NCBI RefSeq assembly: GCF_010820565.1
Contig: NZ_JAAIJQ010000052.1
Span: forward strand, 1-39,363
Length of the DNA stretch: 39,363 nucleotides
From: Thiorhodococcus minor
GTDB taxonomy: Bacteria; Pseudomonadota; Gammaproteobacteria; Chromatiales; Chromatiaceae
Direction: 5' to 3'
In this document: piece by piece, positions 16,693-23,364 of the stretch
How positions within the stretch are numbered: the stretch's first letter is position 1
Layout: the number at the start of each line of letters is the position of its first letter
Position numbers and translations under genes: made by a program
The notes under the pieces: model-generated
The model's input: the letters and a program-made list of their open reading frames with translations, nothing else
Databases searched by the model: none
Told to the model about the DNA's origin: nothing

Positions 16693-18030
16693 TCAGGCCT
16701 CGGCGATTGTGCCGCTGTCTTCGACAGGCTGGATCTGTGTGCGCCTTGCTCGGGCGGCCGCTCGGGTGCTGCGCCAATCGCGCAGGGCGGAGAGGTAATA
16801 GATCAGCTTGAAGAGATAGAGCGATGGCCAGATCGGCGTCTTGCCGTAGATGTCGCCCGAGAGCATGGACAGCAGGGCCTCCTTGACACGTAGCAGGTTG
16901 CGGGGCGCCATGAAGAGATTGCGCATCGTCGGGCTCGTCATGCGGTAGATGAGCCAGGAGAACTCGCGCGGGCCATGGCGCATGCCGCGGTCGAAGCGCT
17001 TGAGCGCCTTGCGGCTCTGTGCGGGGGTGCGCAGACAGGTATCGACGGCCTCCGCACCGAAGAAGGCGCCCTGCATGGCCAGCATGACGCCGGACGAGAA
17101 CACGGGATCGATGAAGGCGTAGGCGTCGCCGAGCAGGATATAGCGGTCGCCGTAGGTGTGGTCCGTCGAATAGGAAAAATTGCCGGTGGCCTCGACCAGA
17201 TCCGTCAGCTCGGCACCCTCGAGCCGCTCGGCGAGCGGCGGGCAGAGGGCGATGGTGTCGAGCAGGAAGGCCGACAGCGCTCGACCCTTGCGCTCCTTCA
17301 TGTAGTAGGGCCAGGTCACGGCGCCCACGCTGGTGGCGCCGTCGGCGAGCGGGATGACCCAGAACCAGCCGTGATCGAACCAGTAGATGCTGATGTTCCC
17401 CTCGGCGTCCCCCGGATTGCGCTCAACGCCCCTGAAGTGGCCGTAGAGCGCCGAGCTGTTGTGATGGGGATTGCGCGACTTGGCGCGCAGACGGTTGGCC
17501 ATGAAGGTGTCGCGGCCCGAGGCGTCGATGAGGAAGCGCGCGCGCCACTGCGCGGTCGTGCCATCCTCCTGCCGTGCCTCGATCTCGACTGCGTCCTGGG
17601 AAACGTCGACCGCTCGGACGCGACAGCCTTCGACCAGGGTCGCGCCGCACGTCACGGCGTTTCTGGCCAGGATCTGATCGAATTCCGAGCGTCTCACCTG
17701 ATAGGCGTGGGTGAGGGATTTGTCCCAGCCTTCGGCGAAGGAAAAACGCTGCATCTGGCCGTGATCGGGAGAGATGAACTCCGCGGCGTTCTTGCGAATG
17801 CCGATTGCACGGATCTCTTCTCCCACGCCAAGGCGGTCGAAGAGGGGCAGGTTGGCCGGCAGCAGCGACTCGCCGATATGGAATCTGGGGTGGTGGTCCT
17901 TTTCCAGGATGGTGACGCTGTGGCCTTGGCGTGCGAGCAAGGCCCCAACCGTCGAGCCCGCGGGACCCGCCCCAATGACGAGGACGTCGCAGCTTGGCCG
18001 ATCCGGCTCGGTCGTCCGACTTTCTGGCAT
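16693..18030 (-). CDS. Predicted flavin-dependent halogenase
   Basis: This 445-residue FAD enzyme has the dinucleotide-binding motif VIGAGPAGSTVG (GxGxxG from Gly20). The halogenase signature WxWxIP is present as WFWVIP (222-227). In family members that motif excludes monooxygenase chemistry. A Lys at residue 80 (GIRKNAAEF) lies where the catalytic lysine of PltA-type phenol/pyrrole halogenases falls. GDAYAFIDPVFSSGV (301-315) is also typical. It heads the halogenase-chorismatase-MipA-acyltransferase run. I chose the ATG at 18030 with AGGAG eight bases upstream. Ring halogenation of the aryl-polyene head, as in brominated xanthomonadins, is the inferred role. A geranylgeranyl-reductase-like FAD oxidoreductase is the alternative annotation. 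Confidence 0.8.
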   Translation of the reverse strand: MPESRTTEPDRPSCDVLVIGAGPAGSTVGALLARQGHSVTILEKDHHPRFHIGESLLPANLPLFDRLGVGEEIRAIGIRKNAAEFISPDHGQMQRFSFAEGWDKSLTHAYQVRRSEFDQILARNAVTCGATLVEGCRVRAVDVSQDAVEIEARQEDGTTAQWRARFLIDASGRDTFMANRLRAKSRNPHHNSSALYGHFRGVERNPGDAEGNISIYWFDHGWFWVIPLADGATSVGAVTWPYYMKERKGRALSAFLLDTIALCPPLAERLEGAELTDLVEATGNFSYSTDHTYGDRYILLGDAYAFIDPVFSSGVMLAMQGAFFGAEAVDTCLRTPAQSRKALKRFDRGMRHGPREFSWLIYRMTSPTMRNLFMAPRNLLRVKEALLSMLSGDIYGKTPIWPSLYLFKLIYYLSALRDWRSTRAAARARRTQIQPVEDSGTIAEA

Positions 18031-18253
18031 CGCTGGGGCTCCTCGGGTGGTCAGGGCGGGCGGGAGGCCTAGGACCCCTCGACTGCGCTTCGCACTGGCT
18101 GGACGGACTGGGGCGACCGCTGGAAGATCGCGCAATGCAAGACATCAGCGTTCGTATCCGTAACTATACCCCAAGGCGCCGAGCCGAGCCCAGGGGTGCC
18201 CCGGGCGTTAAAATGCGCGACATCCTCGAGCCCAAGACCGCCTAGGACGTGAT
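18031..18253. promoter_or_regulatory. Divergent promoter region between halogenase and methyltransferase
   Basis: This 223-bp gap separates two divergently transcribed genes of the pigment locus and should contain both promoters. I see no strong -10/-35 pair and no obvious operator palindrome. Confidence 0.4.
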
Positions 18254-19042
18254 ATGACAGAGCCTTGCGAGACGCAGCCGCAGATCGTGGCGCCGCACCC
18301 GCCCCTGACGCATTACTACCGCAGCGAAGTGGAGCGCGCGGCCTTCGTGCGCGACATCTTCGATCGAACCGCGCCGGATTACGATCGGATCGAGGCACTG
18401 CTCGCCTTGGGCTCGGGCGGCTGGTACAGGCGTCAGGCGCTGCTGCGTGCGGGACTTGCACCCGGAATGGATTATCTGGACATGGGCGTCGGCACCGGCA
18501 TCCTGCTGCGGCAGGCGGTGCGCGTGCTCGGCGATGCCTCGCGCGCGACCGGGGTCGACCCTAGCCCGGGCATGATGGCGCTCGCGCGATCGCTCCCCGG
18601 GGTGAGGCTGGTCGAGGGCTGCGCCGAGCGCATCCCCTTTGCGGACGCTTCATTCGATTTCATCGCCATGGGCTATGCGCTGCGCCACATTGGCGATCTC
18701 TCGGCCGCCTTTCGCGAATTTCATCGGGTCCTGCGGCCGGGCGGCCGGCTCTGCATCTTGGAGATCACGCGCCCCGAGGGTCGCCTCTCACGAGGGCTGC
18801 TGCGGGCCTACATCCGCGGCATGGTCCCGACCCTAGCAAGGCTCAGTGGTGCGCGTCGCGAGAGCGCCCGGCTGTGGCGCTACTACTGGGACACCATCGA
18901 TGTCTGCGCCCCGCCGGAGCAGCTGATGAGCGTTCTCGGCGCAGCGGGCTTCCAGTCCGTGCGTCGCCATATCGACACGCCTGCGCTGAGCTTCCTCTCC
19001 GAGTATCAGGGGTGCAAGTCGGCCGCTTCCCAGAAGGGATAG
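18254..19042 (+). CDS. Class I SAM methyltransferase, UbiE/MenG-like
   Basis: This 262-residue soluble methyltransferase has VRDIFDRTAPDYDRIEALL, which resembles the UbiE N-terminal signature, then motif I LDMGVGTG and motif II-type VDPSPGMMALA. RLCILEITRPEG follows, as in C-methyltransferases of quinone pathways. It is the only plus-strand gene in the pigment locus and overlaps the acyltransferase gene tail-to-tail by 37 bp (19006-19042). AGGA lies about eight bases before the ATG. O- or C-methylation of the aryl head is inferred from position; a true ubiquinone/menaquinone methyltransferase is possible. Confidence 0.8.
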   Translation: MTEPCETQPQIVAPHPPLTHYYRSEVERAAFVRDIFDRTAPDYDRIEALLALGSGGWYRRQALLRAGLAPGMDYLDMGVGTGILLRQAVRVLGDASRATGVDPSPGMMALARSLPGVRLVEGCAERIPFADASFDFIAMGYALRHIGDLSAAFREFHRVLRPGGRLCILEITRPEGRLSRGLLRAYIRGMVPTLARLSGARRESARLWRYYWDTIDVCAPPEQLMSVLGAAGFQSVRRHIDTPALSFLSEYQGCKSAASQKG

Positions 19043-19932
19043 AAATTGAACCAGTTGTAGGGCGCATCCTGGCAGCACTGCTCCAGTGCCGCGACATAGC
19101 GCTCCATGGCCTCGGCGATGGCCGCTTCCCGGTCCCTTCGAGGCGTGCTTGCGAAGTCTGCGATGGGCAGGAAACGGATGCCGTAGCAGTTGCCGCCGCG
19201 ATAGAGTCCGGCCATGAAGATGATCCGCGTCCTCAGTGCTGCCGCCATGCGGAAGGCGTTGACCGGAAAGGCGGCGGGCCTGCCGAGCAGTGATATCTCG
19301 CGACAGCTCTCGGCCTTGAAACTGCGGTCGGCGAGCACGCCGACCAGTGTGCCTTCGTCGAGTCGATCGCGGATGCCGAGGATGGCGCTCGGATTGCCCA
19401 GTGCGATCAGATCGGGCTGCGCCTCAGGGTTGATGGCGGCCAGGATGGCGTTCAAGCGGCGGGTGTTCTTCTCGTACATCGCCAGCGCGATGCGCAGGTC
19501 CGGCTGGGAGCGGCCCAGGGCGCGGATGACCTCGAAGCTGCCGATGTGGCCGCCGAAGAGCAATGCCCCTTTGCCGGAGGCAACGTGATCCGCGATCAGC
19601 GGCTCGCCCTGGATCTCGATGTCGAAGTGCTGAAGGCGGTCGTTGAGCAGATAGACCCGGTCATGGATGGTGGCGGCGAAGGTGAAGATGTGTAGGTAGC
19701 GCTCCGCCAGTGTTGGGTCATGTTTCAGCGCCCGTCTGAGATAGTCGCGAGAGGCCCTGCGCGCCTTGTGCGCGAAGGCGAGAAAGTAGAGCGCGATGCC
19801 GTGCAGCACGATGCGCCCAGCCGGCCGTCCCAGGCGGAGCGAGATCCAGGTCATGATGCGCAGCATCAGCATGTTGCTGCGCTCCGGGTGCTGGGTCCAG
19901 GCGCTGGGCGTCGCGGACTCGACCTCGCTCAC
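19006..19932 (-). CDS. LpxL-like lysophospholipid acyltransferase (ApeJ C-terminal-like)
   Basis: This 308-residue membrane-bound acyltransferase of the LpxL/HtrB family has a hydrophobic N-terminus (IVLHGIALYFLAF). The catalytic HX4E appears as GGHIGSFEV, and VGVLADRSF comes further on. I chose GTG at 19932, with AGGAG about eight bases upstream. It overlaps the dehydratase stop as GTGA, and the preceding WTQHPERSN segment then lies inside the protein, as in homologues. In many aryl-polyene loci this domain is fused behind a family-2 glycosyltransferase; here the two are separate genes 14 kb apart. Expected role: acylation or lipid anchoring of the polyene. Confidence 0.8.
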   Translation of the reverse strand: MSEVESATPSAWTQHPERSNMLMLRIMTWISLRLGRPAGRIVLHGIALYFLAFAHKARRASRDYLRRALKHDPTLAERYLHIFTFAATIHDRVYLLNDRLQHFDIEIQGEPLIADHVASGKGALLFGGHIGSFEVIRALGRSQPDLRIALAMYEKNTRRLNAILAAINPEAQPDLIALGNPSAILGIRDRLDEGTLVGVLADRSFKAESCREISLLGRPAAFPVNAFRMAAALRTRIIFMAGLYRGGNCYGIRFLPIADFASTPRRDREAAIAEAMERYVAALEQCCQDAPYNWFNFYPFWEAADLHP

Positions 19933-20234
19933 GTTCGAGCACTCCTGAGCACGCCCTCGGCCAATACCTCGCCGGTCCTTTCGATGCGAAAACGGATATC
20001 GCCGGTTTCGGTCGTGCTCCAGGACAAGTCGAGCTGGTCGCCAGGGAGCGCCGGCTGGAAGAACTTGACACGGTTGAGCCCCCATACGGGCTCGGCATCC
20101 AGAACGAGTCCATCGGCGATGTGCCTTGCGGCCTCTTGAAGCAGCACGACACCGGGCAGGATGGGGCGGCTCGGGAAATGCCCCGCGAAGGCAGGATGAC
20201 CAGGCGGAATTCTGATCCGCGCTTGCTGGGTCAA
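19929..20234 (-). CDS. Hotdog-fold 3-hydroxyacyl-ACP dehydratase, ApeI/FabZ-like
   Basis: This 101-residue minimal hotdog protein has GHPAFAGHFPSRPILPGVVLLQEA (catalytic His in the HFP box) and NRVKFFQPALPGDQL, the family's second conserved block. In aryl-polyene synthesis the ApeI dehydratase removes water from the 3-hydroxyacyl intermediate to build the conjugated chain. The start is an unusual TTG at 20234 that overlaps the TGA of the acyl-AMP ligase (TTGA), with GGGAG about six bases upstream. Its own stop overlaps the GTG of the next gene. Such tight packing implies strict co-translation. Confidence 0.82.
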   Translation of the reverse strand: MTQQARIRIPPGHPAFAGHFPSRPILPGVVLLQEAARHIADGLVLDAEPVWGLNRVKFFQPALPGDQLDLSWSTTETGDIRFRIERTGEVLAEGVLRSART

Positions 20235-21613
20235 GGGAGTCTCCCGTGGCGCTTGTCCTTGTCACGCTCATGCTCGGCCAGAAGCCCCTCGCAGGCGGCC
20301 CTCAGAAGCTTGCCGACCGAGTTGCGCGGTAGCTCTTCTAGGAGGACGAGCGGGCGCGGCAGGAAGATGGGCTCGATGCGCTGGCGCAGCTCCTTGAGCA
20401 GATGATCGGCGCCGAGTCCGGGTGCCGCCACGAAGGCGGCCAGCCTGACCACAGCGGACGCTCCTGCCTGCTCGGCCTGCTCGGGGATGTAGAAGCTGCC
20501 GTCGTCGACACCGGGAATCGCGAGCAGCTGCTGATTGAGCCAGCCGAGCGAGGTGCGTTTCCCAGCGATGTTGACCAGGTCCGTATTGCGGCCCTTGAGG
20601 TGAAAGCGGCGGGCGTCGAGCTGCTCGACCAGGTCTCCGAGCGGCACGGCGATCTCGACGTGGCCACCCTCGGCCCAAGTCTGCCCGTTGCGATGCCCTA
20701 GGCGTACCTCTGGAAAGAGTGTCCAGGCGGTCTCGCGGCTCGTCCGACGAGTGGCGAGCTGACCTGTCTCTGTGCTGCCGTAGATCTCGAACAGTGGGGC
20801 CTGGAGCTCGGCCTCCGCGCGTCGCGCCAGGGCATCCGACAAGGGGGCCGTCGCGCACAGGAGTGAGCCGATCTTGGGGAGGGCGAGCTCGGCGTCGAGC
20901 AGCTTTTCGAGATGAAAAGGCGTCGTGACGAGCATGCTGTTCGTCGGGCAGCGCGCTAGCGCCTCGGCGATATCCGCCGGATAGAAGGGGCGCGAGGCCT
21001 CGAAGCTGCCGCCGCTCAGCCAGGCCAGCAGCACCGTGGATTCGAAACCGTACATATGCTGCGGCGGCACGGTGCCGACCAAGGTCACCGGGTCTTCGGG
21101 CGTGAAGCCGAGGGCCCGCACCTCGCCCACGACATTCTTCCGCAGCAGCCCCCAATGCTTGCGGTGCGGCTGCGGGCAGCCCGTCGAGCCCGAGGTGAAG
21201 ACCCAGGTCGCCAGCTGCTCGGCAGGGATTGCGGGGATTTCGACATGCTCGTGCCTGTCTGGGGAAACCTGCTCTCCGAGGCTGGGGAAGGGGAAGACCG
21301 GCAGTCTCAGGTCGCGATGCTCGGTGTCGGCGAGGACCACGGCGTCGGCCGCGAAGTCTCGAAGCTGCTCCAGCACGCTGGCCATGTGGCTGGGAGGCAG
21401 CAGGCTGACGCGGCCGCTGATGAGACAGGCCGCGAAGCCCAGGGCGAAACGATAGCGATCTGCGCAGGCATTGATGACATGGCCGGTGGCGGGCAGTGCC
21501 CCGGCCAGTATCCGGGCTTCGGTCAAGAAGCGGCGGACGCTGATGGCTTGGCCATGTCGGTAGGCGATGGGTGCGCTCGGGTCCCGATGGGCGAGCAGTG
21601 CGAGCTGGGTCAT
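20231..21613 (-). CDS. Acyl/aryl-AMP ligase of aryl-polyene synthesis (ApeH-like)
   Basis: This 460-residue adenylate-forming enzyme should activate the aryl acid with ATP and load it on the adjacent ACP. The phosphate-binding loop FTSGSTG lies at residues 139-145, YGSTETG at 278-284, the hinge region is LKGRNTDLVNIAGKRTS, and the catalytic C-terminal Lys is in PRNSVGKLLR (Lys435). It is short for the superfamily, as is usual for the aryl-polyene ligases. It begins 20 bp after the COG4648 gene, and its stop overlaps the dehydratase start. Paired with the chorismatase, 3- or 4-hydroxybenzoate is the likely substrate (inference). Confidence 0.85.
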   Translation of the reverse strand: MTQLALLAHRDPSAPIAYRHGQAISVRRFLTEARILAGALPATGHVINACADRYRFALGFAACLISGRVSLLPPSHMASVLEQLRDFAADAVVLADTEHRDLRLPVFPFPSLGEQVSPDRHEHVEIPAIPAEQLATWVFTSGSTGCPQPHRKHWGLLRKNVVGEVRALGFTPEDPVTLVGTVPPQHMYGFESTVLLAWLSGGSFEASRPFYPADIAEALARCPTNSMLVTTPFHLEKLLDAELALPKIGSLLCATAPLSDALARRAEAELQAPLFEIYGSTETGQLATRRTSRETAWTLFPEVRLGHRNGQTWAEGGHVEIAVPLGDLVEQLDARRFHLKGRNTDLVNIAGKRTSLGWLNQQLLAIPGVDDGSFYIPEQAEQAGASAVVRLAAFVAAPGLGADHLLKELRQRIEPIFLPRPLVLLEELPRNSVGKLLRAACEGLLAEHERDKDKRHGRLP

Positions 21614-21632
21614 GGCGCGACTCTGGCGTGGA

Positions 21633-22292
21633 CTAGAGCGCTGGCGGCAGGGTTCCGCGTGCTGCTTCGAAGCCGGCGCGGATCGATTCGATCAGACCGG
21701 TACGGATCTCCGCCGGCAGAGCCCATCGCCTCACGAGGTACTCGGCCGCGAAGGTGGCCGCGACCAGCGCCGGGGTGAGCAGGGTGGCGAAGAACGACCA
21801 GCGCGCCAGGTCGCCCAGACCGAAGAGGATCCCCGAGGCGACCGTCATGGCGACGAAGAAGAGGGTCCAGGTCAGGGTGACCCAGCGCGTATAGCGCCGG
21901 ATCTCGGGTGCCAGCTGATGCCCATGTACCATGCGCGCGAGACGGGTGACCAGCGGCTCCTCGCGCGGTAGCAGGGTGCGTCCAAAGACCAAGGCGAGCA
22001 GCATCAAGACGCCGGCGTGCTGGATGAAATAGACCCAGGCGAAGCTTGCCTCGATGACCGGCCAGGCGAGGACGAGGGCGGCGACGGCGCAGCACCAGAG
22101 CACCATGGAGAGCCCGCGGTGGCATGTGCGCCAGGCCAAGACGAGTGCGAAAACGATCACGGGCGTGATGGCGACGATGGCTGCCAGGGTGCCCTGCTCA
22201 TCGCTCACGGTGGTGAGATAGGCGAGCCAGACATAGGTGCTGGAGACTGTCGCGATGCCGATCCAGCGCAGGAAACCGAGAGACGGGCGCAT
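21633..22292 (-). CDS. COG4648-type integral membrane protein (ApeG-like)
   Basis: This 219-residue protein has about six predicted transmembrane helices, for example LAAIVAITPVIVFALVLAW, MVLWCCAVAALVLAW and VYFIQHAGVLMLLALVF. A cytoplasmic stretch with Arg/His (RMVHGHQLAPEIRRYTRWV) lies between helices four and five. I recognise it as the membrane protein regularly found between ACP and acyl-AMP ligase in aryl-polyene clusters; its biochemical function is unknown. Its ATG overlaps the ACP stop by one base (TAATG). Confidence 0.75.
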   Translation of the reverse strand: MRPSLGFLRWIGIATVSSTYVWLAYLTTVSDEQGTLAAIVAITPVIVFALVLAWRTCHRGLSMVLWCCAVAALVLAWPVIEASFAWVYFIQHAGVLMLLALVFGRTLLPREEPLVTRLARMVHGHQLAPEIRRYTRWVTLTWTLFFVAMTVASGILFGLGDLARWSFFATLLTPALVAATFAAEYLVRRWALPAEIRTGLIESIRAGFEAARGTLPPAL

Positions 22293-22588
22293 TACTTGGT
22301 GCGGTTTGCCTGAATATGATCGCAGAGGCTGCGCAGGGAGGCGAAGATGGAGACGTTGTCTTCATTGTCGGCGCGTAGCGAAAAGCCGTAGCGTTTCGAC
22401 ACGACCAAGGCGACTTCGAGGATGTCGATGGAGTCCAGCCCGAGCCCTTCGCCGTAAAGGGGAGCATCGAGCGCGATCTCGTCCGGCGTCATCTCGAGAT
22501 TCAAGGCGGTGACGATGAGCTGCGCGACCTCACGCGAGAGCTCGGCGGGATCGTCGGGTTTCAGGGCGGTTGCGGCGTCTTGCGTCAT
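22292..22588 (-). CDS. Acyl carrier protein (aryl-polyene type)
   Basis: This 98-residue ACP has the phosphopantetheine attachment site LGLDSIDILE with Ser53, and helices 2-3 in the expected order. It is longer at the N-terminus than primary fatty-acid ACPs. Its place at the head of the ACP-membrane protein-ligase-dehydratase-acyltransferase run makes it the carrier for the aryl starter and growing polyene. It shares a TAATG junction with the next gene. A second ACP, found in many aryl-polyene loci, is not seen here. Confidence 0.88.
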   Translation of the reverse strand: MTQDAATALKPDDPAELSREVAQLIVTALNLEMTPDEIALDAPLYGEGLGLDSIDILEVALVVSKRYGFSLRADNEDNVSIFASLRSLCDHIQANRTK

Positions 22589-22632
22589 CGAGTCATGGCT
22601 CCAGGAAGCGGTTTGGCGAGCTGCCTGCGGCG

Positions 22633-22661
22633 ATTTTAACCTCGGTCGTGGCCTTTTGTGA
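22633..22661 (-). promoter_or_regulatory. Possible promoter of the ACP operon
   Basis: On the minus strand TAAAAT (22638-22633) lies 17 bases downstream of TCACAA (22661-22656), about 45 bp before the ACP start. The -10 is good and the -35 poor. The sequence stands out as AT-rich in an otherwise GC-rich gap. Confidence 0.25.
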
Positions 22662-22797
22662 GGATTCCTGACCTAAATCCTGGGTGCTCTGGCGGGGGCG
22701 AGGAGGAGTCTGGGGTGCTTCGGTGCGCCTCAGTCCACTGTGGGGGAGCGGCTTGCCAGCGCGGCTGGCGCCGTGCGCGAATGACCGGCGGCGCCGC

Positions 22798-23364
22798 TCA
22801 GAGCGCGGCGCTGTCGGGAAGGAGCGGCCTCAGCTGCGCCCTGAGCTCCTCCGCGGTCAAGCCGCCGATCTGGCTGAAGACGCGCCTGCCGCGTCGGTCG
22901 AAGATGACTGTGAAGGGAAGTACCTCCAGGCGGTTGCCCAGACGTTTCGACAGCTCGACCACCTCGGCGTCGGCGATGAGGATGGGGTAGCTCACCGGGT
23001 GGTCGACGAGGAAGTCCTTGACGTCTTGGACCTTGTCCGCCGCGATGCCGACGAACTGGACGCCATCTTCGCGCAAGGCCTGCTGGGCGCGGATGAGCAT
23101 TGGCATCTCGTCGATGCAGGACGCGCACCAGGTCGCCCAGAAATTCAGAATCAGGACCTTGCCGGCCCAGCTGTTGCTGGCGACCTCGCGGCCCTGAAGA
23201 TCTAGCAAGCGAAAGTCGGGCAGTGCCTGCAGCTGATCTGGGCCGCGCTCGGTGAGCCTCTCGAGCATGGGGCTCTCATCGACCCAGCGTTGGCCGAAGA
23301 TGGCCGCGCCGATGCTGATGGCGCCGGCGAGGATGGTCACGCCGATGACCTTGACGGCCTTCAT
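22798..23364 (-). CDS. TlpA/ResA-like thiol-disulfide oxidoreductase
   Basis: This 188-residue periplasmic thioredoxin-fold protein is anchored by an N-terminal helix (VIGVTILAGAISIGAAIFG). The active site WCASC lies in ILNFWATWCASCIDEMP, and the cis-Pro loop in 'LEVLPFTVIFDRRG'. Such proteins pass electrons from DsbD/CcdA to apocytochromes or other substrates. Its ATG overlaps the DsbD stop (ATGA), so this one is very likely a direct DsbD client. The specific target is not visible. Confidence 0.88.
   Translation of the reverse strand: MKAVKVIGVTILAGAISIGAAIFGQRWVDESPMLERLTERGPDQLQALPDFRLLDLQGREVASNSWAGKVLILNFWATWCASCIDEMPMLIRAQQALREDGVQFVGIAADKVQDVKDFLVDHPVSYPILIADAEVVELSKRLGNRLEVLPFTVIFDRRGRRVFSQIGGLTAEELRAQLRPLLPDSAAL

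Noticed and set aside
16975-18072. 365-codon plus-strand frame over the halogenase gene
   Set aside because: Antisense shadow; the minus strand has GxGxxG, WxWxIP and DPVFSSG.
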